Assembly: GCF_022524485.1 (NCBI RefSeq)
Contig: NZ_JAKXMK010000017.1
Span: 1-64,000, forward strand
DNA: 64,000 nucleotides
Direction: 5' to 3'
Source: Pseudonocardia alaniniphila
GTDB taxonomy: Bacteria; Actinomycetota; Actinomycetes; Mycobacteriales; Pseudonocardiaceae
The notes beneath the pieces are model-generated. The model did not search any database and had not been told where the DNA came from. It saw only the letters and a program-made list of their open reading frames with translations. The position numbers were made by a program, and so were the translations under genes. Positions 1-9,097 of the stretch are shown piece by piece; the first letter of the stretch is position 1, and each line of letters opens with the position of its first letter.

Positions 1-114
1 GCGGCCTACCAGGGTGGTACCCGGCCCTGGATGCTCTGGGAGAACAGCACAGGCGACCGCGACCCTCTGCAGGCCACAATCGCGGCAATGAACGACGCCA
101 ACATCGAGCGATGA
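1..114 (+). CDS. C-terminal end of an unidentified protein (partial)
   Basis: The first 37 codons read as an open frame that enters from the left edge and stops at a TGA at 112-114. The visible tail contains GGTRPWMLWENSTGDRD and ends AMNDANIER. I do not recognise a family from this fragment. Its stop lies 4 bp before the GTG of the PIG-L gene, so the two are probably in one operation unit with that gene and the epimerase. A role in sugar or natural-product tailoring is inferred from the neighbours only. Confidence 0.6.
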   Translation, partial: AAYQGGTRPWMLWENSTGDRDPLQATIAAMNDANIER

Positions 115-118
115 GATC

Positions 119-793
119 GTGCTGAGCCTGCTGCCGGAGCGCATCGACCGGATCCTGCTGCTCGGCGCCCACTGCGACGACATCGCGATCGGCGCCGGCG
201 GGTCCCTCATCGAGCTGTGCCGTGCGCATCCCGGCGTCACCGTCTCCGCGCTCGTCCTCACCGGGGGCGGCTCGCTGCGGGAAGAGGAAGAACGCGCGGC
301 TCTGGCGGCGTTCTGCCCCGGGGCCGCGCTGGAGGTCGCGGTCCTCGACCTACCCGACGGTCGCGTCCCGACGCGCTGGGAGCGTGCCAAGCTCGCCATC
401 GAGGAGCTGCGCACCCTCGGTGAACCGGACATCATCTTCGCGCCGTCGCCGCACGACGCCCATCAGGACCACCGGACGCTCGCGAAGCTCGTGCCCACGG
501 TCTTCCGCGACCACCTCACGCTGGGCTACGAGATCCTCAAGTGGGAGAGCGACCTGGCTCAGCCCACCGTGTACCTGCCCCTTGCCGAGCCGGTGCTGCG
601 CGAGAAGGTGGCCAAGCTCCACGAGCACTACGGCTCGCAGCGCGACCGCAGCTGGTTCGACGCCGAGACGTTCGGAGGGTTGGCCCGCATCCGCGGTGTG
701 CAGTGCCATGCGCGGTACGCCGAGGCGTTCCACGCGTCGAAGCTCGTGCTCGGAGTCGCGCCTCTCACCGGGGTCGACCACCCGGTGGACTGA
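119..793 (+). CDS. PIG-L/LmbE-family N-deacetylase
   Basis: A 224-aa protein of the PIG-L (LmbE-like) zinc-dependent deacetylase family, whose members remove acetyl groups from N-acetyl-amino sugars and related compounds. The N-terminal metal motif is [13 protein letters not shown] (residues about 17-29), a variant of the usual AHPDDE. The second metal motif is [12 protein letters not shown] (about 109-120). The length fits single-domain members. Translation starts at a GTG 4 bp after the preceding stop, and the SDR gene follows after 34 bp, so this looks like an operon for modified-sugar synthesis. The substrate cannot be told from sequence. The Cys in place of Pro and the missing Glu of the first motif are mild departures from the consensus. 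Confidence 0.85.
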   Translation: MLSLLPERIDRILLLGAHCDDIAIGAGGSLIELCRAHPGVTVSALVLTGGGSLREEEERAALAAFCPGAALEVAVLDLPDGRVPTRWERAKLAIEELRTLGEPDIIFAPSPHDAHQDHRTLAKLVPTVFRDHLTLGYEILKWESDLAQPTVYLPLAEPVLREKVAKLHEHYGSQRDRSWFDAETFGGLARIRGVQCHARYAEAFHASKLVLGVAPLTGVDHPVD

Positions 794-827
794 ACCCCGC
801 CCATACGAACCACTCGAAGGGATCCCC

Positions 828-1853
828 GTGCGAGTTCTGCTGACCGGTCACCAGGGCTACCTGGGCACCGTGATGGCCCCGATCCTCACCGCGGCAGGCC
901 ACGACGTGACGGGGCTCGACAGCGGCCTGTTCGCCGAGTGCGTGCTCGGCTCGCTGGACACCCCGGACGTTCCCGGGCTCAGCACCGATCTGCGGGACGT
1001 CACCGCCCAGCAGCTGCAAGGCTTCGACGCCGTCGTCCACATGGCGGCGCTCTCCAACGACCCGCTGGGCTCGCTGGCCCCCGAGATCACCTACGACATC
1101 AACCACCACGCCTCCACCCGGCTCGCCCGCCTGGCCAAGGAGGCCGGCGTCTCCCGCTTCGCCTACGCGTCGACCTGCTCGGTGTACGGCGCTCAGTCCG
1201 GCGACGAGCTGGTGGACGAGGACGCGCCCCTCAAGCCGGTCACCCCGTACGCGATCTCCAAGGTGCGAGTCGAGGACGACCTGGCGGAGCTCGCCGACAG
1301 CGACTTCGTGCCGTTCTCGCTGCGCAACGCCACCGCGTTCGGGTTCTCCCCGCGGCTGCGCGCCGACATCGTGCTGAACAACCTCGTCGGACGGGCCATC
1401 CTCACCGGCAAGGTCACCGTGCTCTCCGACGGCACCCCGTGGCGTCCCCTGGCTCATGCCGAGGACATCGCGGGCGCTGTGCTCGCCGGGCTCGCCGCGC
1501 CGGCCGACGTCGTGCGGGCACGGGCGTTCAATGTGGGCACCGAGAAGAACAACCGCACCGTCGCCGAGATCGCCCAGGCCGTGGTGGAGGCGGTGCCGGG
1601 TTCCGACCTCGAGATCACCGGCGAGGCCGGAAACGACCCGCGCTCCTACCGGGTGGACTTCTCCCGGGCACGCAAGGAGCTCGAGTTCGAGGCGAAGTGG
1701 ACCATCCCGGACGGCGCTCAGCAGCTCTCGAAGGAGTACCGCGAGCGCGGCCTGACACAGGACGCGTTCGACAACAAGTTCACCCGCCTGGCAGTCCTGA
1801 ACGCCCGCCAAAAGGCAGGCGAGCTGGACGCGACAATGCGCGTACAGCACTAA
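828..1853 (+). CDS. NAD-dependent epimerase/dehydratase (extended SDR)
   Basis: A 341-aa extended short-chain dehydrogenase of the nucleotide-sugar epimerase/dehydratase type. It opens with the Rossmann motif TGHQGYLG (residues about 6-13), has the AALSND segment typical of the family, the ASTCSVYG strand with the catalytic Ser/Thr, and the YAISK catalytic Tyr-Lys pair (about 140-144). The GTG at 828 was chosen because a GAAGG sequence lies 7-11 bp upstream and the Rossmann motif begins directly after it; the open frame runs further upstream but overlaps the PIG-L gene. It probably acts on an NDP-sugar together with the upstream deacetylase. The exact reaction is not determinable. Confidence 0.88.
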   Translation: MRVLLTGHQGYLGTVMAPILTAAGHDVTGLDSGLFAECVLGSLDTPDVPGLSTDLRDVTAQQLQGFDAVVHMAALSNDPLGSLAPEITYDINHHASTRLARLAKEAGVSRFAYASTCSVYGAQSGDELVDEDAPLKPVTPYAISKVRVEDDLAELADSDFVPFSLRNATAFGFSPRLRADIVLNNLVGRAILTGKVTVLSDGTPWRPLAHAEDIAGAVLAGLAAPADVVRARAFNVGTEKNNRTVAEIAQAVVEAVPGSDLEITGEAGNDPRSYRVDFSRARKELEFEAKWTIPDGAQQLSKEYRERGLTQDAFDNKFTRLAVLNARQKAGELDATMRVQH

Positions 1854-1856
1854 CAC

Positions 1857-1920
1857 AGCATTGTGGAGCCGTAGTGCTGTTGGGGCGCGGGTTCTGACAG
1901 CACTACGGCTCCACAACGCT
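1857..1920. repeat. Long inverted repeat (hairpin 1) before the DUF559 gene
   Basis: Two 24-bp arms, 1857-1880 and 1897-1920, are reverse complements with a single mismatch and a 16-nt loop. The core is GTGGAGCCGTAGTGCTGT. It begins 3 bp after the epimerase stop, so it could serve as a terminator, but it has no U-tract and a related hairpin occurs right after the next gene. A binding site, a REP-like repeat or a mobile-unit end are the other options. Confidence 0.8.
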
Positions 1921-1973
1921 GGGGCTGTGGATGGGCGTTCGCTCGTCTGCGGCTTTTGCGCCAGCCTTTGTGC

Positions 1974-2825
1974 ATGGTGCTTCCCGCTGTTTTTCGTGGG
2001 TCCGAGGCTGTGGCCAGCGGGCTTCTCACACGCGCTCAGCTGCGCGGGCCTTCGGTACGGCGGCTCTGCCGCGACGTCTATACGGTCTCGTCGGGGCAGA
2101 TCACCCACCAGCTACGGTGCCGGGCGATGGCTCTCGCCCTACCGGCCGGGGCAGTGATCACCGGTCGGTCAGCAGCCACGATCAGGGGCGTGCCCCTCTG
2201 CTGGCGCGACGACGACGTGCAGGTCCTCGCGCCGCCGGAAATGCGGCTCGGGCATCGCGGTGGGCTGGACGTGCGGCGTACCGGAATCGAGCCCGTGGAG
2301 TGGGAGCCCTGGGCCGGCGGTCGGATCGCCACACCGATGCGGCTCGCCCTCGACCTTCTGCTCGGCCGTGCCCTACCTGATGCCGTAGCTGATCTGGACG
2401 CTGTGCTGCGCGCCCGGCTGGTCGAATACGCGGCCGTCGCGACGATGGTGGCGCAGCGGTCCGACAACGGCATCGTCGTAGCCCGGCGCGCCGTCGAACT
2501 GGCCGACCCGAGGGCGGAGTCGTTGCCGGAGTCCAAGCTCCGCGTCCACCTCGTGCTCGACGGTCTTGCTCCGGTGCCGCAGTACTGGATCCACGACGCG
2601 GGCGGTCGCATCGCACGCGTGGATCTCGCCCTGCCTGAGTACAAGGTCGCCATCGAGTACGACGGCGACTGGCGTGACGGCGAGACGTGGGCGCTCAACC
2701 GCGACCGTGACCGCCTCAATCGCGTGCACGCGGCAGGCTGGGACGTGGTCTTCGTGACAGCCCCACTACTCCGCGACGGGCGAAGACTGATCAGAACGAT
2801 AAGGCAGGCAATCCCCGCGGCATGA
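1974..2825 (+). CDS. AbiEi-type HTH plus DUF559 (Vsr-like) domain protein
   Basis: A protein of about 283 aa in two parts. The N-terminus resembles the winged-helix AbiEi antitoxin domain (GLLTRAQLRG, then RRLCRDVYT). The C-terminal 90 residues look like DUF559, a Vsr/PD-(D/E)XK-like nuclease fold: ESLPESKLR, then RVDLALPEYKVAIEYDG, then DRDRLNRVHAAGWDVV, where the E/D..D...E positions are plausible metal ligands. Such solitary genes are common in Actinobacteria and are often called type IV antitoxin-like; the real function is unknown. ATG 1974 is chosen over TTG 1956; neither has a good ribosome site. No toxin partner is adjacent. Related hairpins flank it on both sides. Confidence 0.7.
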   Translation: MVLPAVFRGSEAVASGLLTRAQLRGPSVRRLCRDVYTVSSGQITHQLRCRAMALALPAGAVITGRSAATIRGVPLCWRDDDVQVLAPPEMRLGHRGGLDVRRTGIEPVEWEPWAGGRIATPMRLALDLLLGRALPDAVADLDAVLRARLVEYAAVATMVAQRSDNGIVVARRAVELADPRAESLPESKLRVHLVLDGLAPVPQYWIHDAGGRIARVDLALPEYKVAIEYDGDWRDGETWALNRDRDRLNRVHAAGWDVVFVTAPLLRDGRRLIRTIRQAIPAA

Positions 2826-2832
2826 GCAGGTA

Positions 2833-2878
2833 GGAGCCGTACTGCTGTCTGAAGCGCCCTGCAGCAGCACTAGGGCTC
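2833..2878. repeat. Inverted repeat (hairpin 2) after the DUF559 gene
   Basis: The arms GGAGCCGTACTGCTG (2833-2847) and its imperfect complement (2864-2878) pair with two mismatches. On the minus strand the right arm, continued outward to 2885, reads GCATTGCGGAGCCCTAGTG, nearly the same as the hairpin 1 core. The hairpin starts 8 bp after the DUF559 stop. So the gene is bracketed by two versions of one motif. Confidence 0.75.
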
Positions 2879-2901
2879 CGCAATGCTGCAGGATTGGGTT
2901 T

Positions 2902-3174
2902 ATGTGTCGGAATATACGGACCCTGCACAACTTTGAGCCGCCTGCCACCCGGGATGAGGTGCACGGGGCTGCGTTGCAGTACGTGCGCAAGGTCAGCGGG
3001 TCGACCTCGCCGTCGCAGGCCAACGAGGAGGCGTTCGCCCGGGCCGTGGAGGCGGTCACCGCCGCGACGCACCGGCTGCTGGACGAACTCGTGACCTCGG
3101 CGCCCCCGAAGAACCGCGAGGTGGAGGCGGCCAAGGCGCGTGAACGCGCCGCCGCGCGCTACGCCACTGGCTGA
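2902..3174 (+). CDS. DUF2277 family small protein
   Basis: A 90-aa protein that begins MCRNIRTLHNFEPPATRDEV, the hallmark of DUF2277, with a helical remainder rich in Ala and Glu (QYVRKVSGSTSPSQANEEAF, then a C-terminal AKARERAAARY). The function of the family is unknown. The N-terminal Cys and Arg are the most conserved part in the family as I remember it. It stands alone: hairpin 2 lies upstream, and the next gene converges on it with a 19-bp gap. The 75 bp upstream are unusually AT-rich for this genome and may hold its promoter. Confidence 0.85.
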   Translation: MCRNIRTLHNFEPPATRDEVHGAALQYVRKVSGSTSPSQANEEAFARAVEAVTAATHRLLDELVTSAPPKNREVEAAKARERAAARYATG

Positions 3175-3193
3175 GGCGCGCGGCGGCCGCAGA

Positions 3194-4078
3194 TCACTGA
3201 GAGGCGGCCATGGCGTCGGCGAACTCCTCGGCCTTCAGCGGCGCGAGGTCGGAGACACGCAGGAAGTCGCCGAGGGTGGTGCCGGTGGCACCGCTGTCGA
3301 CGTTGCGCGGGCCGCGGGCAGCACGCACGTCGTCGATGTTGATGGTGCGCAGGTCGTAGGAGAAGCGGGTGACGCCGGAGAGGTTCGGCGCCGACGCGTG
3401 CAGGTGGTTGGACGAGAACATCATCACATCGCCCGCGCCCCCCGCGATCCGGATCTCGCCGCGGGACTCGATCTCCTCGAGCGGGAGCGGGTGGGGCCGG
3501 TCGTCGGTGGTGGTCTTCTCGGCGGCGGCGTGGCGGTGCTTGGCCACCCACTCGTCATAGTCGTACTGGTTGGAGCCGTTCTTCACCGGCTTGTCGAAGT
3601 AGTCGGTGTACATGCTCATGACGTTGTCGCCGACCACGGGGAAGACCGGGGTCCAGTAGTTGACCAGCTGCTGCGGGTGGCCGTACCACATGTCGCGGTG
3701 GGCCTTGTAGTTGTAGCTGACGCCGGCGGTGAGGTAGTTCTCCGCGGGGATGACGCGCAGCCGGGGGATGTCGAAGTAGGTGCGGTCGGGGTCGACACCG
3801 AAGTCCACCGCGAACTGCTGGCACAGTTCCTTGGTGCGCTGCCCGTTGGTGAACTCGGACTTGAGCGGGCCCACCCGGCTGATGAACTCCTCGACGCTCA
3901 TCTCGAACTGGGCGCGCTCGGGATCGAGGTCGCCGAACGTCTCGGCGATGAGGTTCTCGGCGTGTTTCACCAAACCGGCCGCGCCGGGCAACCCGGTGTA
4001 AAGGTAGAAATCGCCGGAGAACAGCGACTCACGTCGGCGGTCGTCGGCGATCTGACGGTTCAGATAGAGCGTGATCAC
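3194..4078 (-). CDS. Phytanoyl-CoA dioxygenase-like Fe(II)/2-oxoglutarate oxygenase
   Basis: A 294-aa protein with features of the non-haem iron, 2-oxoglutarate-dependent oxygenases. AHRDMWYG (residues about 127-134) supplies the HxD pair, and SNHLHASAPN followed by TRFSYDLRTIN supplies the distal His and the Arg that binds 2-oxoglutarate. Members of this family hydroxylate or halogenate small molecules, often in natural-product or sugar tailoring. The start is a GTG at 4078. It faces away from the PIG-L/SDR genes but may belong to the same functional group. The substrate is unknown. Confidence 0.7.
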   Translation of the reverse strand: MITLYLNRQIADDRRRESLFSGDFYLYTGLPGAAGLVKHAENLIAETFGDLDPERAQFEMSVEEFISRVGPLKSEFTNGQRTKELCQQFAVDFGVDPDRTYFDIPRLRVIPAENYLTAGVSYNYKAHRDMWYGHPQQLVNYWTPVFPVVGDNVMSMYTDYFDKPVKNGSNQYDYDEWVAKHRHAAAEKTTTDDRPHPLPLEEIESRGEIRIAGGAGDVMMFSSNHLHASAPNLSGVTRFSYDLRTINIDDVRAARGPRNVDSGATGTTLGDFLRVSDLAPLKAEEFADAMAASQ

Positions 4079-4216
4079 GCAATTCCTCGCTTCTCCGGTC
4101 GAATGCCCTGCAAGTTCGCGGATGGAGGTTACCGTACGACCAGGACAGGTCGGTCCTACGAAGGAAGTTAGTAGGCATGCGCCACTAGGAATCGTAGTAG
4201 TCGCCGACGAAAACGG

Positions 4217-5464
4217 TCATACCGGATCGATGCGGAGTACCTGGTCATCGGCGCCGTTGGATGTTGATAGCAGGAGCGCCCCGTCGGGTGCGAGCCGGAC
4301 GGCCCGCAGCCGGCCGAACGCGCCATCGAGCGCGGGCGGAATGGTCACCTGAGCGACGTTACCGTCCGCGCCCAGGCGCATGAGCAGCAACTTCTGTCCG
4401 CGCAGTGCGCCCACCGCGAGTACTCCGTCGAGATCACCCCATTGTGGACCTCTCAGAAACGCCGCGCCGGACACCGCCTCCACCGGGCTGCCCGAGCTCC
4501 ACGCGGCGGACACGGCGTCGGGGAAGCGCTGGAGATCGGTCATCGGCACGGACTCGTCGTACCCCCCGACGGTGCCGCCGCGGGACGGGTCCCAGCCGTA
4601 GTTGGCGCCGGCACGCAGGAGGTTCACCTCGTCGTCTGTGGTCGGGCCGTGCTCGGCCGAGTACGCCGCTCCGGAGCGCGGATCGACGGCGACGCCCTGG
4701 ACGTTGCGATGGCCGTAGTTCCAGACGAGCCGCTGTGCGGGGTTGCCCGCGTCGGCGAACGGGTTGCCGGGCGCGGGCCCGCCGGTGGCGAGGTCGATGC
4801 GGAGCACCTTGCCGCCGAGCGACGTCAGGTCCTGCGGGATGGCGGCGCGCGCGGTGTCGCCGGTGCCGACGAGCAGCGTGCCGTCCGAGGCGAGCGTCGG
4901 GCGGCACCCCGAGTGCCGGCCCGACGGGTTGATCGGCATCCCGCCGACCAGTGGGTCGGCGACCCTGGTGGCGGCCCTGCCGTCGGCGGACAGCTGCCAG
5001 GTGACCAGCCGGACGTCGGTGGGGGTGCTTCCCTCCATATGGGTCTGGCACGTGGTGAATCGGCGGGTCTCGGCGAAGTCGGGGTGGACGACCATCCCCA
5101 TCTGCCCGCCCTCGCCCCGGACGTACACATCGGACTGATCGGCGTCGACGGGCGTGACGGTGGCCCCGGGCTTCGTGCTCGACAGCATCGCGATCCGGCC
5201 GTCCCGCTGGGTCAGCAGCACGCGTCCGTCCGGGAGGAATCCCAGGTCCCACACGTGCGACAGGCCTCCCGCGACGACGCTTGCCCGCAGCTCGGGCGTG
5301 CCGGTGCGGGCGAGGGGGGTGGGGGCCGAGACCGGCGCGGAGGAGCTGCCGGTCTCGCCCGAGGTCGCGGCGTCGGGCGCTGTGCATCCGGTGAGCCCCA
5401 GCGCTGCAGCGGCCACCGCTGCGACGACGAAGCGGCTGGCCGTGGTCCGCAGCATGAGCCTCAT
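4217..5464 (-). CDS. PQQ-dependent sugar dehydrogenase-like lipoprotein (GSDH)
   Basis: A 415-aa exported lipoprotein of the glucose/sorbosone dehydrogenase family, a six-bladed beta-propeller that binds PQQ and oxidises sugars on the outer face of the membrane. The signal peptide has an LTGC lipobox at residues 24-27. Propeller motifs include GLSHVWDLGFLPDG, YGHRNVQGVAVDPRSG and YSAEHGP, which match the PQQ/Ca2+ site region of the family. A second ATG lies at 5455. No PQQ synthesis genes are seen in the window, so the cofactor may be imported or the protein may bind something else. It diverges from the tricorn gene across about 100 bp. Confidence 0.85.
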   Translation of the reverse strand: MRLMLRTTASRFVVAAVAAAALGLTGCTAPDAATSGETGSSSAPVSAPTPLARTGTPELRASVVAGGLSHVWDLGFLPDGRVLLTQRDGRIAMLSSTKPGATVTPVDADQSDVYVRGEGGQMGMVVHPDFAETRRFTTCQTHMEGSTPTDVRLVTWQLSADGRAATRVADPLVGGMPINPSGRHSGCRPTLASDGTLLVGTGDTARAAIPQDLTSLGGKVLRIDLATGGPAPGNPFADAGNPAQRLVWNYGHRNVQGVAVDPRSGAAYSAEHGPTTDDEVNLLRAGANYGWDPSRGGTVGGYDESVPMTDLQRFPDAVSAAWSSGSPVEAVSGAAFLRGPQWGDLDGVLAVGALRGQKLLLMRLGADGNVAQVTIPPALDGAFGRLRAVRLAPDGALLLSTSNGADDQVLRIDPV

Positions 5465-5570
5465 CTTGCCGCCGCCCGAGTGAGGACGCGGTGTGCAAAA
5501 CGCCCATCCGCTTGCGAACGGGTCGATCTACGGCTCCCTGTCGACTCTGATGATCGCTACCGTCTGGACC

Positions 5571-8500
5571 ATGCCCCGCAGTTACCTCCGCTTCCCCCAC
5601 CTGCACGCGGACACCCTCGTCTTCGTCGCCGAGAACGACGTCTGGACTGCGCCGGTGTCAGGTGGGAGGGCCTACCGGCTCACCGCCGACGACGTGCCGG
5701 TCGATCATCCTCGCCTGTCGCCGGACGGCACGCGGGTTGCGTGGACATCCTGGCGGGACGGGGCGCCCGAGGTGTTCGTCAGCGACATCGACGGTGGCGG
5801 CGCGCGCAGGCTGTCCTACTGGGCCGACCCACGTGCGCACGTGGTCGGGTGGACGCCCGACGGAGATGTGCTCGCCGTGAGCACGGTGGGGCAGGCGTCC
5901 CGGCGGGGTTGGGCCTACGCGATCCCGCCGGGCGGTGGCACGCCGCGCCGGCTCGACCTCGGACCGGTCTCCGACGTCGCACTGGTCGCGGACGGCAGCC
6001 CGATCGTGATCGTCACCAGCGTCTTGTCGCGGGACATGGCCTGGTGGAAGCGGTACCGGGGCGGCACGGCCGGCAAGCTGTGGTGGGACGCGACCGGGTC
6101 CGGGCAGTTCGTGCGGCTCGCGGCCGATCTCGACGGGCAGATGGCGGCCCCGATGCTCGTCGGCTCCGGCGACGGGAGGCGCATCGCCTTCATCTGCGAC
6201 CACGAGGGCTGGGGCAACATCTACTCGCTCGGTGCGGACGGATCCGGGTTGCGGCGCCACACCGACCACGGCGGCCCCGATGCGCCGCCGTTCTATGTGC
6301 GGCACGCGAGCACCGACGGCGAGCGGGTCGTGTTCGAGTCGGCGGGCGAGCTCTGGATCCTCGACTCGCTCGACGACGCCGCCGAGCCCCGGCGCCTCGA
6401 CGTGCGACTCGGTGGCCCGCGCACGGCCCGCGAACCGCTCCGCATCCGCGCCGCCGACGAGCTCACGTCGGCCGCGCCCGACCGCACCGGTCGCACGAGC
6501 ATCGCGCTGGTGCGCGGCACCGTCCACCGGCTCACCCACCGCGACGGGCCCGCCCGCACGCTCCTCGCGGAACCGGGTGCCCGGGCCCGGCTGGCGTGGC
6601 CGCTCGGCGATGACCGCGTGGTGTGGGTGGACGACGTCGAAGGCGAGGACGCCGTCTGCGTGGCCCCGCTCGACGAGCGTGCCGATGGGGCGGCACCGCT
6701 GCGCCGTCACGGGGTCGGCGAGGTCGGTCGCGTGCTGGCGCTGGCCGCGGCCCCCGACGGGTCGAAGGTGGCGCTGGCCGCGCACGACGGGCGGCTCCTG
6801 GTGCTGGAGCTCACCGGCGACCGCGAAGGTGAGCTGCGTGAACTGGCGCGAGGAGCCGACGGGGAGATCAGTGATCTCTGCTGGTCGCCCGACAGCGCCT
6901 GGCTGGCCTATCGCGACCCGGTCGAGTCCGGCCTGACGCGGATCATGATGGCCCGGCTCGCCGACGACACGCTCGTGGCCGTCACCGAGCCGCGGTTCGT
7001 GGACATGGATCCGACGTTCACCTCCGACGGCAAGTACCTGGCCTTCCTGTCACGCCGCAGCTTCGACCCGATCTACGACGAGCACTCCTTCGACCTCACC
7101 TTCCCGGCGTCGTGGCGTCCGTTCCTGGTTCCGCTGGCCGCCCGCACGCCCTCCCCGTTCGGGGCGAGTCCTGACGGGCGTCCGGTCTCGCCGGGGGAGG
7201 AGGGGCCGTCGGACCTGCCCGCGCCGGCGGCTACGGACCCGTCGGCCGAGCCGGACGCCGCCGCCGAGAGCAAGGCCAAGCCGGAGAAGAAGAAGGACGA
7301 CACCCCGCCCGAGGTGGTGGTGGACGTCGAGGGGCTGGCCGACCGAGTGGTGCCCGTGCCCGTCGTCGCGGCGCGCTACAGCGGGATGCAAGCGGGGAAG
7401 GACTGCCTGCTCTGGTACCGGGTCCCCGTCTCCGGCGTGCTCGGCGACACCCGCGCGGGCACCGACCAGAAGGCCGAACGGCCGGTGCTGGAGCGCTACG
7501 ACCTGGTGCGCCGCAAGCTCGACGTGATCGCCGACCCGATCAGCGGCTTCGCCGTGAGCGGCGACGGCACGCGGCTCGTCGTCCGGGACGGTGGCACGCT
7601 GCGTGTGCTGCGGACCGACCGCCCGAACTCCTCGACGCCCGGTGAGGGCGACGCCGACGAGTTCGAGATCGACACCCGCCGGATCGTCGTCACTGTCGAC
7701 CCCACCGCAGAGTGGCGGCAGATGTTCGACGAGGCCGGCAGGCTGATGCGCGACCACTTCTGGGCGCCGGACATGGCCGGCGTGGACTGGGCCGAGGAGA
7801 TGGCCCGGTATCGGCCGCTCGTCGACGCCGTCGGCAGCCACGACGACCTCGTCGACCTGCTGTGGGAGCTGCAGGGCGAGCTCGGCACGTCGCACGCCTA
7901 CGTGTCCGGACGCGCGGCGGGCGACTACTCGGGGCAGCCTGGGCTGCTCGGCGCCGACCTGGAGCCCACCGACGACGGGTGGCGCGTGGTGCGCGTGCTG
8001 CCCCCGGAGACGTCGGCCCCCGCTGCCAGGAGCCCGCTCTCCGGGCCGGGTGTCGACGTCCGCCCCGGCGACGTGATCCTCGAGGTCGGCGGCAAGCCGG
8101 TCGACCCTGCATACGGACCTGCGCCGCTGCTCGTGTCGCGGGCCGACGAGCTGGTGGAGCTCACCGTCCGCTCCGGGCCGGACCGCGATGACGCGGGCAC
8201 GGTGCGCCGGGTCGTGGTCAAGCCGCTGTCGTCCGAGACGTCGCTGCGCTACCAGGACTGGGTGGCCGGCCGCCGGGCGTTCGTGGCCGACCGGTCCGAG
8301 GGCAGGCTCGGCTACCTGCATGTGCCCGACATGATGGCGCCGGGCTGGGCGCAGCTGCACCGGGACCTGAGCCGCGAGACCAGCCGGGAGGGCCTGATCC
8401 TCGACGTCCGCGGCAACAGCGGCGGGCACACGTCGCAGCTGGTGGTGGAGAAGCTGGCGCGCAAGGTGATCGGCTGGGACCTGGCGCGGCATCGCCAGCC

Positions 8501-8930
8501 CACGACCTACCCCGAGGACGCCCCGCGCGGCCCCGTCGTCGCCCTGGCCGACGAGCTGTCCGGCTCGGACGGCGACATCGTCACCGCGGCGATCAAGCGG
8601 CTCGGCATCGGCCCGGTTGTCGGCGTGCGTACCTGGGGTGGCGTGATCGGCATCGACGGGCGCTACGGGCTGGTCGACGGCACGCGCGTGACGCAGCCGC
8701 GGTACGCGTTCTGGTTCGACGACACGAACTGGAACGTCGAGAACTACGGCGTCGACCCCGACGTGGAGGTGGTGATCGCGCCGCAGGACTGGGTGGCCGG
8801 GCGTGATCCCCAGCTGGAGCGGGCCGTCGACATGGCGCTGGAGGCGCTGGCCGAGCAGCCCGCGGTGCGTCCGCCCGACGTGGCCACCCGGCCGAGCCGC
8901 CGCCGCCCGGAGCTGCCGCCCCGCCCCTGA
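5571..8930 (+). CDS. Tricorn protease homolog (S41)
   Basis: A 1119-aa cytosolic peptidase of the tricorn type, which trims peptides released by the proteasome. N-terminal beta-propeller repeats (VAENDVWTAPVSGG; YRLTADDVPVDHPRLSPDG) run to about residue 580. A Pro/Lys/Asp-rich linker (about 560-590) precedes the C1 helical, PDZ (LEVGGKPVDP) and C2 domains. The catalytic residues known from Thermoplasma tricorn have clear counterparts: Ser774-His775 (GTSHAYVSG) and Ser999-Asp1000 (SGSDGD), with DVRGNSGGH in the S41 core. ATG 5571 gives the family start MPRSYLRFPHLH; the frame is open further upstream but would run into the divergent promoter. A strong hairpin follows the stop. Confidence 0.93.
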   Translation: MPRSYLRFPHLHADTLVFVAENDVWTAPVSGGRAYRLTADDVPVDHPRLSPDGTRVAWTSWRDGAPEVFVSDIDGGGARRLSYWADPRAHVVGWTPDGDVLAVSTVGQASRRGWAYAIPPGGGTPRRLDLGPVSDVALVADGSPIVIVTSVLSRDMAWWKRYRGGTAGKLWWDATGSGQFVRLAADLDGQMAAPMLVGSGDGRRIAFICDHEGWGNIYSLGADGSGLRRHTDHGGPDAPPFYVRHASTDGERVVFESAGELWILDSLDDAAEPRRLDVRLGGPRTAREPLRIRAADELTSAAPDRTGRTSIALVRGTVHRLTHRDGPARTLLAEPGARARLAWPLGDDRVVWVDDVEGEDAVCVAPLDERADGAAPLRRHGVGEVGRVLALAAAPDGSKVALAAHDGRLLVLELTGDREGELRELARGADGEISDLCWSPDSAWLAYRDPVESGLTRIMMARLADDTLVAVTEPRFVDMDPTFTSDGKYLAFLSRRSFDPIYDEHSFDLTFPASWRPFLVPLAARTPSPFGASPDGRPVSPGEEGPSDLPAPAATDPSAEPDAAAESKAKPEKKKDDTPPEVVVDVEGLADRVVPVPVVAARYSGMQAGKDCLLWYRVPVSGVLGDTRAGTDQKAERPVLERYDLVRRKLDVIADPISGFAVSGDGTRLVVRDGGTLRVLRTDRPNSSTPGEGDADEFEIDTRRIVVTVDPTAEWRQMFDEAGRLMRDHFWAPDMAGVDWAEEMARYRPLVDAVGSHDDLVDLLWELQGELGTSHAYVSGRAAGDYSGQPGLLGADLEPTDDGWRVVRVLPPETSAPAARSPLSGPGVDVRPGDVILEVGGKPVDPAYGPAPLLVSRADELVELTVRSGPDRDDAGTVRRVVVKPLSSETSLRYQDWVAGRRAFVADRSEGRLGYLHVPDMMAPGWAQLHRDLSRETSREGLILDVRGNSGGHTSQLVVEKLARKVIGWDLARHRQPTTYPEDAPRGPVVALADELSGSDGDIVTAAIKRLGIGPVVGVRTWGGVIGIDGRYGLVDGTRVTQPRYAFWFDDTNWNVENYGVDPDVEVVIAPQDWVAGRDPQLERAVDMALEALAEQPAVRPPDVATRPSRRRPELPPRP

Positions 8931-8947
8931 CGGCCACCTCGTACGCG

Positions 8948-8984
8948 CGGCACTCCCGTCCGACAGGGCCGGACGGGAGTGCCG
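8948..8984 (+). terminator. Hairpin terminator after tricorn gene
   Basis: A perfect 15-bp stem (CGGCACTCCCGTCCG at 8948-8962 and its complement at 8970-8984) with a 7-nt loop, 18 bp after the stop. It has no U-tract, as is common for actinobacterial terminators. Confidence 0.75.
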
Positions 8985-9097
8985 CTCGTGCCGATGGGTG
9001 AACGCGCATGTGGGGGACCGATCGGGTGAGGGTCGGGCGCCGCTGCTCACATTCGGGCTGGTCATCACGAGTGTGTGCTGGTGGGAGGGGTGCACCC

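Noticed and set aside
938-1897. A long frame overlapping the epimerase on the same strand.
   Set aside because: Composition is Arg/Gly/Ala-rich as in shadow frames; the epimerase frame has the Rossmann and YxxxK motifs.
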